This document shows, in pieces, positions 9,672 to 19,428 of a stretch of 64,000 bases of DNA. The notes below the pieces were generated by a model that worked only from the letters and a program-made list of their open reading frames with translations, ran no database searches and had not been told where the DNA came from. This DNA is from Rhabdophis nuchalis (lineage: Eukaryota; Chordata; Lepidosauria; Squamata; Natricidae): the NCBI GenBank assembly GCA_039707465.1, contig CM077648.1, forward strand, positions 28,585,119-28,649,118. Direction: 5' to 3'. The first letter of the stretch is position 1; each line of letters begins with the position of its first letter. The position numbers and the translations under genes were made by a program.

Positions 9672-9790
9672 AAAAAGGAAGGATGGAAGGCTTAATCAGC
9701 CTTGAGCCAGTGAGAATTGAACTGCTGGCAGCCGACAGAATTAGCCTGCAATATTGCATTGTAACCACTGCACTACCACGGCTCTTCCAT
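9672..9790 (-). repeat. tRNA-derived SINE fragment, truncated
   Basis: On the minus strand the sequence runs GAGCCGTGGTAGTGCAGTGG, then GGTTACAATGCAATATTGCA, through a box-B-like GTTCAATTCTC, to GCCTTCCATCCTTCC. This is the head and first body segment of the SINE type seen complete at 34583-34828. The 3' half is missing where the L1 tail begins. Confidence 0.65.
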
Positions 9791-10151
9791 AATGATGGAA
9801 TTGGTTATGCCAGAAGCTGACTGGTTCACAAATGCAAGCAATAGACAGTTATCTGTGGAGTCAGTTAGCAGTGGATAATGCATGATGTTGTCATCACACA
9901 AACAATGCAAATTATGAACTTTCATCAAACATCATGATATCATACAGAAATATGGCCTGGTTTATGACCCAATGCACATGGTATGTTAACATAATTGTGC
10001 CTTGTAGAGAGTTATGCACAAACCCAATGTTATATGTGTTCCAGAACAGCAGAAGAGATGTCCTATGTGCTCAATCATATCTATATTCTTAGCGCAATGT
10101 TCACATTGCCACTGATCATAATAGTATCAAGGCTTGATAAAGCGGTCATGA
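9791..10151. other. Intergenic, nothing recognised
   Basis: No supported feature between the SINE fragment and the MITE target duplication. Confidence 0.45.
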
Positions 10152-10159
10152 GTCTAGAT

Positions 10160-10727
10160 CAGGGGTGTCAAACTCAAGGCCCGTGGGCCAGATCCAGCCC
10201 GTGGGGTCCTTAGATCTGGCCCATGGGGCCACCCTGGAAACAGCAACGGACTGGTCTACAGTGCCTCTGCTAGTGAAAACAGCGCTTGGGAGTGCCACGT
10301 GCGGCCATCCCAGGCTCTGTTTTCACTGGAAGATGGCTAGTAAAACAAACTAAAAACAAAGCAAAAGGAGAATGTTTCCCCCTTTGCATTTGAGCATGCA
10401 AGAAGGGACAGGAAAGGGAGAAGGGAAAGAGGAAAGAAAGAAAAAGAAGGAAAGATGGGAAGAGAGCAAAGAAGGAACAAAAAGGAAAGGGGAAGGAAAA
10501 AGAAAGGACAATGGGGAAAGGAAAGAGAAGAAAAGGAGATTATAATGAGAGTCAGGGAGGATCTGAGGGAAGTCCTGCCTTAGCACTTGGCCACCACTGG
10601 TGCCCCTGACATTAGCTGATGTCCAACTGGCCATGCCCCCCTTGGCCATGCCCCCCATGGCCATGGCCTCCCGAGATCAAACACAACCCTGATGCAGACC
10701 TCAATGAAATCGAGCTTGACACTCTTG
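10160..10727. mobile_element. hAT-like non-autonomous DNA transposon, 568 bp
   Basis: Perfect 8-bp duplications GTCTAGAT (10152-10159 and 10728-10735) flank terminal inverted repeats: CAGGGGTGTCAAACTC on the left and GAGCTTGACACTCTTG on the right. An 8-bp duplication and CAGGG-type ends indicate the hAT superfamily. There is no transposase. The middle (about 10382-10550) is an almost pure purine tract of GGAAA/AAGGA variants. That tract is absent from the related 280-bp copy at 50042-50321. Confidence 0.88.
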
Positions 10728-10735
10728 GTCTAGAT

Positions 10736-11480
10736 TATATGGATATATTCCTCCTAGAGATTGATTCTCCAGAAAGATGTGCAGGGCATTCTGAGCTATA
10801 ACCTCTTGAATAGTGGGCTATTGGACATACAGTACTGGACATAATCCAAGCCCACCTACATCTAATTGCTGTGGGTAGTTGCAAGCTGTCTGTCCAAATG
10901 GTCAAGATTACAATGCAGCACTTATTGCCAGTGGCAGTGGTCAAGCATAAACTGAATGGAGTTTATGAATATTAAATCAGTATGACTCACGGTGTTTGCA
11001 AATAATCCCAACAGTACTTTTTATAGCAAAATAAATATATATCTATATATACTTGCTTGCTTTTTCTGTTTAAACATAGCACAAAATTGTGCTTAGGCTT
11101 TGTTTCTCGTCATTCCCCCTCCCTTCTAATTTCCAAAATGAAAAATGCCTAACACAAAGAAAGAAGCAAAATGCTTGTGATTTAATGCTTTAGGGGGGAA
11201 GGCTAGATTTCATTCTACAGTATAGCCATTATATATTCTAGGCATAATTAGACTGTTGACACAAGGATTTTTAAAAAATCCCTATTTTTCTATATAGTTG
11301 GCCGATAAGTTTAAGACTTCAATTTTAGTTAATTCTCTGTTTCATAGCTGTATATATTATAATTTTAGTACTTTGGTAATGGCTAACATATGTTAATTAT
11401 AACTGGAAAGTTATTTGTAAATGTTCAATTGGTGTGGACACATAACATATCAATTTAAATACATTAATAAAACAGCACTT
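10736..11480. other. Intergenic, AT-rich, nothing recognised
   Basis: No coding or repeat feature supported. Confidence 0.45.
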
Positions 11481-11496
11481 AAAAAGCATAAAAGTA

Positions 11497-12560
11497 GAGT
11501 CTGGCCCAAAACATGTTAAAAGAATATATAATGTATTGTTAGAAAGAGACTCAGAAAGCGAATTGGTGAAGGATTGTATGATTAAATGGGCTCAGAATTT
11601 TGATGAATCGGTTATGTTGGATACGTGGGAAAAAATATGGGTTCAGAATGTTAAATTTACACAGTCACAGAATTTAAGGGAGAATTTTTATAAAATGTTT
11701 TATAGATGGTATTTGGACCCTAAGAAATTATCATGTATGTATCCTAATATCCAACCAAAATGTTGGAGGTGTGGGTGTTTAGATGCTACATTTTTTCATG
11801 TATGGTGGACCTGTACTAAGGTTAAAGCTTTTTGGATAAAAATATGGTGGGTTATGCAAAATGTATTGAAGAAAAGACTACAATTTACTCCGCAAATGTT
11901 TTTATTGGGTATAATTAAGGATCTTTCAAAGGGGGAAATGAAATTGTTTTTGTATATGGTTACAGCAGCTAGGTTGTTGATTGCTCAGCATTGGGAAAAA
12001 GATTTTTTACCGACGATTGATCAATGGATTCAGAAAGTGGCGGGGTTTGCGGAAATGGCAAAAATTTCAGCTTTCTTAAAAGATCAGAAGCAGGAGAACT
12101 ATACACAGGAATGGGCAAAATGGATTGACTATATACAGAATAAATACTAGACTAGGAAGTATTATGTAGCTTTTAGGTAAGAATGTCTAGATTGATAGGG
12201 TGATAAGCAAGGGATACAATGTGAACAGAGTAAATAATATATGGGTTGTTTGGAATTACTAGAGTGGTGTATAGTGGAAGTCAGGGGGGTGGGATGGAAC
12301 GGGAGGTGGGGGAGGGTTAGGGTGGAGGGTGGGGAAACATATGTATAATTAATTTTGAAGATGGGGTTAATGGGATATTGTTATTTTAAGAAAAATTTAT
12401 ATTATGATTGTTGGGAGGAGGAGGGGTATAGTATCTGAATGAGAAACTTATTTTAGGATGGGGGGAGGGGAGGGGGTACAGTACTTGTATGTGATTTATA
12501 TTATATGTTAGGGGGGGAAAGGGGGAAAAACTTGTTTGTATAAAACTTTTTCAATTAAAA
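11497..12560 (+). mobile_element. 5'-truncated L1 with perfect 16-bp target duplication
   Basis: The 16-bp duplication AAAAAGCATAAAAGTA is present at 11481-11496 and 12561-12576 without mismatch. Between them lie an L1 ORF2 3' end (to 12152), a G-rich 3'UTR (about 12260-12535) and a short A tail. These are the marks of target-primed reverse transcription. The duplication merges with the tail of the Sauria SINE that follows. Confidence 0.9.
11536..12150 (+). CDS. L1 ORF2 C-terminal fragment
   Basis: A 204-residue open frame covering the C-terminal end of an L1 ORF2 protein. In-frame sequence also extends upstream to the truncation point at 11497. It carries the L1 cysteine motif C76-x2-C79-x8-H88-x4-C93 (KCWRCGCLDATFFHVWWTC), with the same spacing as the longer L1 at 9.1 kb, but the two proteins differ clearly. 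They therefore come from different L1 subfamilies. The fragment is uninterrupted, consistent with recent insertion, but it has no endonuclease or RT domain and is not functional. Confidence 0.88.
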   Translation: MLERDSESELVKDCMIKWAQNFDESVMLDTWEKIWVQNVKFTQSQNLRENFYKMFYRWYLDPKKLSCMYPNIQPKCWRCGCLDATFFHVWWTCTKVKAFWIKIWWVMQNVLKKRLQFTPQMFLLGIIKDLSKGEMKLFLYMVTAARLLIAQHWEKDFLPTIDQWIQKVAGFAEMAKISAFLKDQKQENYTQEWAKWIDYIQNKY

Positions 12561-12571
12561 AAAAAGCATAA

Positions 12572-12917
12572 AAGTAAAGGTTCCCCTCGCAAATATGTGC
12601 TAGTTATTCCCGACTCTAGGGGGCAGTGCTCATTTCCATTTCAAAGCCAAACAGCCAGCGCTGTCTGAAGACGTCTGTGGTCATGTGATCAGCATGACTA
12701 AACTTTGAAGGCACAAGGAACTCTGTTACCTTCCCACCAAAGGTGGTCCCTTTTTTTCTACTTGCATTTTTACATGCTTTCGAACTGCTAGGTTGGCAGA
12801 AGCTGGGATAAGTAATGGGAGCTCACTCCGTTTTGCAGCGCTAGGAATTCAAATTGCCAAACTGCTGACCTTTCTGATTGACAAGCTCAGTGTCTTAGCC
12901 ACTGAGCCACCACATCC
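12572..12917 (-). mobile_element. Sauria SINE
   Basis: Read on the minus strand it starts with a tRNA-like head (GTGGCTCAGTGGCTAAGACA, box A; a box-B-like sequence near 12850). It continues through the conserved body (GACCACAGACGTCTTC) and ends with a CCTTTACTTTT tail. The ACCTTT-type tail and body are those of the squamate Sauria SINE family, thought to be mobilised by BovB LINE reverse transcriptase. The copy is nearly full length. Confidence 0.85.
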
Positions 12918-14012
12918 TTATTATCCTTATCCATATATTTATTATATAATAAGTATAGGATCCCCCAAATAATGGAGTGAAATCAAGAAACAAGAACATA
13001 CATTCCATTTCAATTGTTAAATCCTATATTCATTTGACTGATTTCAGAATTCATTTATCTTCTGCACATTCAATACTTCTTGCTTGATATTACAGTCTCT
13101 TCTAAAAATATTTAAGATATGTTTCCATGTACTCAACACAGCAATTCTCAAGTTCTTAAGACACTGCAGACTTCGCACTGTGCATGAAGTCCTTAGCATG
13201 ACAGAAACCTCTGCTATCGTGTACCTGTTGTTATGGGAAGATGACATGAGAAGGATGGATGAAGGGAAAGTACAAAGCTAATTTCTACCATTAATTTGAG
13301 AGGTGCCATTATGGACTTAAGAGACTCACTTGAACTGGTAAAGCATAAAAGATCATGATTCTTTGCTTTGACAGGGCAGATCTCTTCTGTTTTTATCTAT
13401 GTATTAGATAATACATCATTAATCTATGCAATTAATGCTTCATGACACCAGAGGATGCAATGAACTAGTACAGCTACGTATCTTTCAAAAAATGACAGTG
13501 ATTTATTAGCAAAAGAGATAGTTTATTGCTTGCTTTGTCATGGGAAGCAAATTTACTTTTTCTTTTGCTCAATTGAGCAAGCATTTCTTTTACAAAAGAG
13601 CTAGAATTTTTTTTAAGCTCCACAATGGCTGGTTTCTTTTTTTTAATGGGTTTTCTGTGCTTCCTAATGCTGGAAATAAGGAGTTCTTCATAAAGGGGTT
13701 AATGAATGTTTGCAGCTTCTAGTCTTAAGAGTTGGATTGGGAGAGGCATAGCATGATGAAAATCATGTCTTCTTAACCTTTGGAAAATGTTTTGCATTTA
13801 TGGATGACTGTGTAGCCTAGATAATGCAAACTCTAGGCGTTAGAAAGAAGGACATTTATACAGAAGAAAAAGATGACTCTTAATACTAAACTGGGTACAG
13901 AACATATTTCCCTACAAATTAAGCTTTTAGTTTAATAACTAATCTTGGTCAAAGTAATGTATGGGAAGCTCTCTCCTTAATGTTAGCCCAACTACAATGA
14001 ACTGGTGGCTAG
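12918..14012. other. Intergenic, nothing recognised
   Basis: No supported gene or repeat. Confidence 0.45.
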
Positions 14013-14300
14013 AATAGAATAGAATAGAATAGAACAGGAACTGGAAGGGACCTTGGAAGTCTTCTAGTCCAGTCCCCTGCTCAAACAGGAGAACTTATAC
14101 CATCTCAGACAAGTGACTGTCCAGTCTCTTCTTAAAAACCTCCAGTGATGGAGCACCCACAATTTCTGAAGGCAAGTTGTTCCACTGGTTAATTATCCTT
14201 ACTGTTAGGAAGTTTCTCTTAATTCCTGGTTGCTCCTCTCTCTGATCAGTTTCCAACTGATTTCTGGTCCTCTGGTGCTTTGGAGAATAATTGGACCCCA
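14013..14300 (-). mobile_element. CR1 LINE 3' end
   Basis: On the minus strand the sequence encodes the CR1 C-terminal segment (FLTVRIINQWNNLPSEIV, then SLEVFKKRLDSHLSE). It is followed by the typical 3' end GGACTAGAAGACTTCCAAGG and an (ATTCT)n tail (14013-14032). It is 5'-truncated and lies in the opposite orientation to the related copy at 39110-39682. Confidence 0.85.
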
Positions 14301-14304
14301 CTTA

Positions 14305-14577
14305 TTGGGTTGCTCCCGATTTGCACTGGTTCAGGTGAACCGGTAAGGGAAATTGCAACTGGGTTGCGAAACCGGTAGGGACGGCAGGCTTGCCACACCC
14401 CCAAACGGGTTCACTGGTCACTGCGGCATGGTTTTTTTTGTTGACATTTTTAATGTTCTGCGCATGCACAGATCTATTTACAGGCAGCTGAGCATGCACA
14501 CACAAGCAAAGGAAGCACGTACATGCAAATTGCGTGCACACTGAACCGGCAGTAACGCCGGCAGAAACCCACCCCTG
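14305..14577. mobile_element. hAT-like MITE, left end lost
   Basis: The body shares GGTTCAGGTGAACCGGTA and GCGCATGCACAG-type segments with the 29698-29937 and 52904-53104 copies. It ends with AACCCACCCCTG, the expected right terminus. No left terminal repeat is visible next to the CR1 fragment. Confidence 0.55.
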
Positions 14578-16060
14578 CTATCAAGCGACTACCAATTAAA
14601 AGCCACTGTTCCACATACTTCCTTATGTAACACATTTTCTGCGATACAGAACAAAAAAAAGAGAAGTAGGCAGAAAGAAAATATAAAAGGATTATAGATG
14701 AAAGAATTCTTCAACCCAGAATTTATCCCTTCCTATGTATGTAAATCAAGCAGAGCAATGGTACAATATACAGAGCATAGACTCTCAAGAGGCCTAAAAT
14801 TGACTCGAAGTAGAAAGCCACTGCAGAGAAAACTAATGACGAGAAGTATGAAAGTTACACTGGAAGGATGAAAAATGGTTGTGATTAGCTTGAACGTACA
14901 AAGCTGCCCCTAAATAAATTGCCCCTGGTTAGTAGATTTTCTGTTGTGTAGCCATATAAGAAATGTTGTAGCTTCCATGTAATATTTCTTCCAATTTCTT
15001 AAAGGCCTGGCATACATCAGATGCTATTACCAGCAGGCACAATATTTCTGAAAGAAATATAGACGTGACACTAACTTTGGCACTGAGTGCCATTTAGCCA
15101 AGTTTAAGAAAAGCCTGCAAAGATTTTCCAAATCCTTAGTAATCCTAATGCTAACATTAATCTGCCCTAGCAACAATCTCTTTCAAAGCTAGCTATAGGA
15201 AATGACATATTTATGTACCATATCTGAGCACTGTCTAATCCCATTTCTCTAAGGTTTTCCCGTTTTTGTTTTTACGTTGGGTTTTATAACACCAAATAAT
15301 TAAAAAATATTTTCCTCCAACTGGATGCTGTTTGACTTAATTGAACTACAGTGCCCAGTATAGTTGATGACTACGGATTATGGGGGTTAGTATAGGAATG
15401 GGAGAATGAAATGAAGTATTTTTATGTTGGTTCTTTCTTGAGGAACACCATTGATTTTAGCAAAATGTTCCTACTTGCCTGCCAGCTATTCAATTGTTGT
15501 GTAAAAGGCCATTTTATGTTGGATTGATTCCACTCTGATGAAGTTTATAACAAAATCAAGAGCTTTTATCTGTGTCGCATACAGATTCATCAAATGCCTG
15601 TACCTTTTCTGGGCGCAGAAACTCATTTTAGCATTTTCCTTTAGAAATACCCTCTTTGATGTCAAATGGATAGAATTTTGTTCAGCGCGGAGGCCATTAA
15701 CTGTCCCACAAGGAAAACAATAATGAAGGCAAGATATTCAACAAGTTGGAAAAACAAGCCAAGGATCTAATAAAATGTACGGGAAGCACCACTTGGGAAA
15801 AAGAGAAGGAAGAATATTACATTAAAACCATACTCAGATTTTGGCCTTACCGTCATTTAGAAAGTTTATAAGATCCCCTTTCCCCTTATTTCCTTAGGCA
15901 ATACAGCTGTCTTGCCATGGTACATCATAAGCACAACTGTAATAGGGTTGACAGAATGGAATTGCAAAGTATATTTTAATTTTGTAGTGTCAGTGTTGTT
16001 CTAGACTTAGTTTACATGCCTTATGTATTGGCATATATATATATGTATGTAATCATGGGA
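14578..16060. other. Intergenic, nothing recognised
   Basis: AT-rich, no coding potential, no family-level repeat identified. Confidence 0.45.
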
Positions 16061-16205
16061 AGCCGGATAGCTCAAGGCATAAGAAGGCTTGCCTGATATG
16101 CTGGAGAGTGCCGGTTCAAATCCCAGTAGAGGGAGTATATGGCCAGCTGAAGAGGGCTAATAAGCCTGAAATGGATCCATCCTGGTCTCTTACAATTTAT
16201 TTGTT
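16061..16205 (+). repeat. tRNA-derived SINE-like sequence
   Basis: It has a box-A-like GATAGCTCAAGGC and a perfect box-B-like GGTTCAAATCC about 45 bases apart, then an unrelated body. The acceptor stem does not pair, so it is not a functional tRNA gene. A decayed tRNA-derived SINE is the best reading. Confidence 0.5.
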
Positions 16206-16225
16206 AATCAGCCCTTAAAAACCTA

Positions 16226-16227
<2 letters not shown>

Positions 16228-16268
<41 letters not shown>
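16228..16268. repeat. (TG)n microsatellite
   Basis: About twenty uninterrupted TG units. Confidence 0.97.
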
Positions 16269-16273
<5 letters not shown>

Positions 16274-17235
16274 GCTTTTGATGGGGGAATGTTGCAGAGC
16301 ACTTGGACTGGATGCCTGCTAAGCGTGATACAAAAAGAGAGGCCAAACATTCAGAGTGGTAATGGAAATTTAGAAAAAAGGAGATCAACTCTCTTTCCCC
16401 TCCTCTAGGCACATGATGTATAAGCATTGCCAAACTGATAGAAATATTTCTGGATCTTAAAGCTGTTTATAATACCTAGGTTAGCAAACATCTTTTGGAG
16501 GCCTGCATTCCACATGTGTACTCCAGATACAGCTGAACTAGTTCTAGTATCTATAAAACAAAAGCTACATTCACAAGTTGTCTTCGGAACAACCTGTTCT
16601 TGCCTAATTTAGATTAAACCTGTACCTGGCATCCTGGTGGATATTACAGCTCTCAGCTGTGATAGTTCACTTGATGTGTTTGACCCATGCAGTTTGGGGA
16701 ATATAGTCTGCATATTATTATGGGTCTGGAATGGCTTAGGTTCCATGTGTAGTGTATCAGACATAGTAGCTATGTAATTAGTTTCGGTGATCACGGGAGT
16801 GTCATCATAAAATAAAACATACATTTCAAAGATTGTCTCTTTTATGTATACACAGAAGGAGAATTACCTATGATTTATAAAACCCTGGATGAGTATGCAA
16901 AATACTTCAGTGTACTCTACAGCAGGGGCTGGCAACAGTCTGATCCCTTGATCCTCAGCAAGTTCCCACATTCACATGATCTCATTTTCTTTTTAAACAA
17001 AAGATGATTTAAATCTAAACATAATCAAATGTTAGTTGACTTGTAGCAATGCAAAGTGCCAGATTTTAGCAGGATCTTTATCTGCAAAAAATTATTTAGG
17101 TGTCATACAGGCTAGTCATCATTCTTAGATAGTAAAAATGATGTATGTTTGCAACCCAGTGCTTTGCTTTGGAAAAGTGCCACTTGTCAATAAAAAAAGA
17201 CAAATTCATAACAAAGGATATAGAGACTATTAGAA
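16269..17235. other. Intergenic, nothing recognised
   Basis: One isolated CAGGGGCTGGCAAC at about 16923 resembles a hAT-type end but has no partner. Otherwise nothing is seen. Confidence 0.4.
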
Positions 17236-17239
17236 TGTT

Positions 17240-17800
17240 TAGACAGTGCAACTGGGAGTCACTCAGCTTGTTTGGCTGCTATATGCCTTTCAGATGAGTC
17301 AGCCACTGAAGTTGAGGAGCAGAGCTTACGAGGTTCTAACCTTGCAGCTCAGAAGTCAGTCATCTGTAGATGGGGCTTAGAAAGATTAGGATCTGTGTGA
17401 CATGAGCCTGCAGTTCTGGCGCAGTCGGATAATTAGATACCTGTTGTAGAAACGGAGCAACAAGCTAAGCTGGCAGTTTCAGAGACTGAGGAAGAAAAGA
17501 TCTTAGCCTCTTGCCCCCACAGAAAAATCCAGCTAGTAGAATAAAGACATTAAATGAAGTTCTTCAAAAGGAAAAGGAGATGATTCAGTAAAATAGACAC
17601 GCCTGAGGCAGGACTATATAAAAAGAGCTTGGGAATCACACTTTTGTTGGCACAAATCTTTCTCATCTTGAACCTGATTTCCTGTGCCATTTCTCTTTCC
17701 CTCGCTGATCTTTATTGCTTGCATCTTCAATTTGTCTGCCTGGAAATTCAACTGCTGAAATAATCTTGCTTATTTTGTGCATAACTTCTCTCGCATTCTA
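17240..17800 (+). repeat. Possible LTR-like segment
   Basis: It contains a strong TATA box (CTATATAAAAAGAGC near 17613-17627) followed by a pyrimidine-rich stretch, as in an LTR U3-R-U5 order. No second copy exists in the window, and no TG...CA ends with a duplication were found. This is a weak call. Confidence 0.3.
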
Positions 17801-19428
17801 TCACTGGTCCGGGGAGCTTTATACCTGCCATAAATACTGACATGCTGGCATAGGGTGTTGGTCATGTCCAATGATGGGCATTGGGCAGCCAATTTGTGAG
17901 GTCACCCTTGACAGACTTTCATTTGTGTCCACTGATTCAAAAATATTTGCTTTAGAATAGCCTCTCCTCCTTTGTTGTCCTTTACAATGTGCTGCAATTT
18001 TCACGCAGTTGTTTTCCAGCCAACATCATCAGTAGTCATGATGACAAATGACTGTGGGATTTGAGTCTTATTTGGAAGGCATTTTATGAGTGACTTTCTT
18101 CCAGCAACGACTGTAGCAGCTTCAAAAATGCACCTGTTATCTTCTAACATTGGAAAGCTTATCTTATGATATGCCTACAATTACCATGACTTTTTTGTCA
18201 CTTTATCTGATACCTACATATAATACAAACATCAACAAAAACGTTGTGAGGAGCATAAAGAAGCTTCATTTAAAGGCCACCCCTCTTTCCTTCTTTTTTG
18301 GGGGGGGGGAGGGGGGAAGAAAGGAGGAGAACTGGTATGGAGGTAATACCTTGCAATTAAAAGTTGCTCAGAGTTGACAGCTCTGGCTTTTGAAAACATG
18401 TAGCTTTAATACAGAACAAACTCAAGTGGGATGGGCTGTGTTTGCATGCTGGCGGGTTGTTGGTTGGAGAGAGTTCTGGATAGGTTTGCTGAAATGAGTT
18501 GCTGGGTAAAATCCTGAGAAGTGTGTTGAAGATGTGAAGGGGAGGAACTGCCGTAAGGACTTCTTTACCCCATGCAGAAGATTCTTGGTGAAATTGAAGA
18601 GAATTGGAAGAAAAGGAAGTCAAAAGGTTTTCGAACTAGAGAAAGAAGGGCCAGTTGCCAGCCTGAGAGAGCAATCTACATCTAATGTCTGAAAGTCCTT
18701 TCTTAACTCTAAAACTAGGACAGTGTTAGGATATTCTGTAGGGATACAGTTAAGCTCACATCATAATCTACAAATATGCATTTGCAGAGTTATGCTTTAG
18801 GCTGTCTTAAATAAAACCTCCTAAACGTTCTCAATTTGCAAATTGAATTGCTTACCAACAATGGCTTAAGAGCCTGGAAGACGTTTGTTTGCTTGCCAAG
18901 TGAGGTTAAAAAAATGAAACTTTGTGTTCTCACTTTAATATGCTTCTTAATAAAAAGATTAAAAAATCTTGAGGAGGTATCTTGCATTGAATATCTATCA
19001 AAACCTGAGAATCCACAGGTTGCTTTAATCAGAGTCTTTATCTTAATACCATCTGGATAATTTTCTGTTAAGTCTTCATTATTACTTATCCTAATTTTTT
19101 TATTATGAAATTGTATTTTATACAAATATATTATGTGCAATTTTATCTTATTAGACTGCAATACTGAACCCACCAATCCTTTTCTCTTTGTTATTTAAGA
19201 GTAACAATAGGAATTGTTTTTTTATATTGTTCTGCTGTTGCTTGAAGTTATTTTAATTGAATTGTGATTGAGGGAACAGCACAAGTGTTTAAATAATACA
19301 ATGAATATAGATGCTGTGCATCTCAGCATCATCAATTTTGCACTTTCTACATGCACTACAGAGTTATCTGACTTTGAATCAATGGTGTTTTTTAATAGAT
19401 TCTAAATGTTTGGAAACATTCTGGAAAC
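17801..19428. other. Intergenic, nothing recognised
   Basis: Contains a G-rich homopolymer near 18299-18316. No coding or repeat family supported. Confidence 0.4.

Noticed and set aside
16061..16140. Possible functional tRNA gene
   Set aside because: Box A and box B are present, but the acceptor arms do not pair and the sequence continues into a SINE-like body.
16919..16960. CAGGGGCTGGCAAC as a hAT-type MITE end
   Set aside because: No partner terminal repeat or 8-bp duplication was found nearby.
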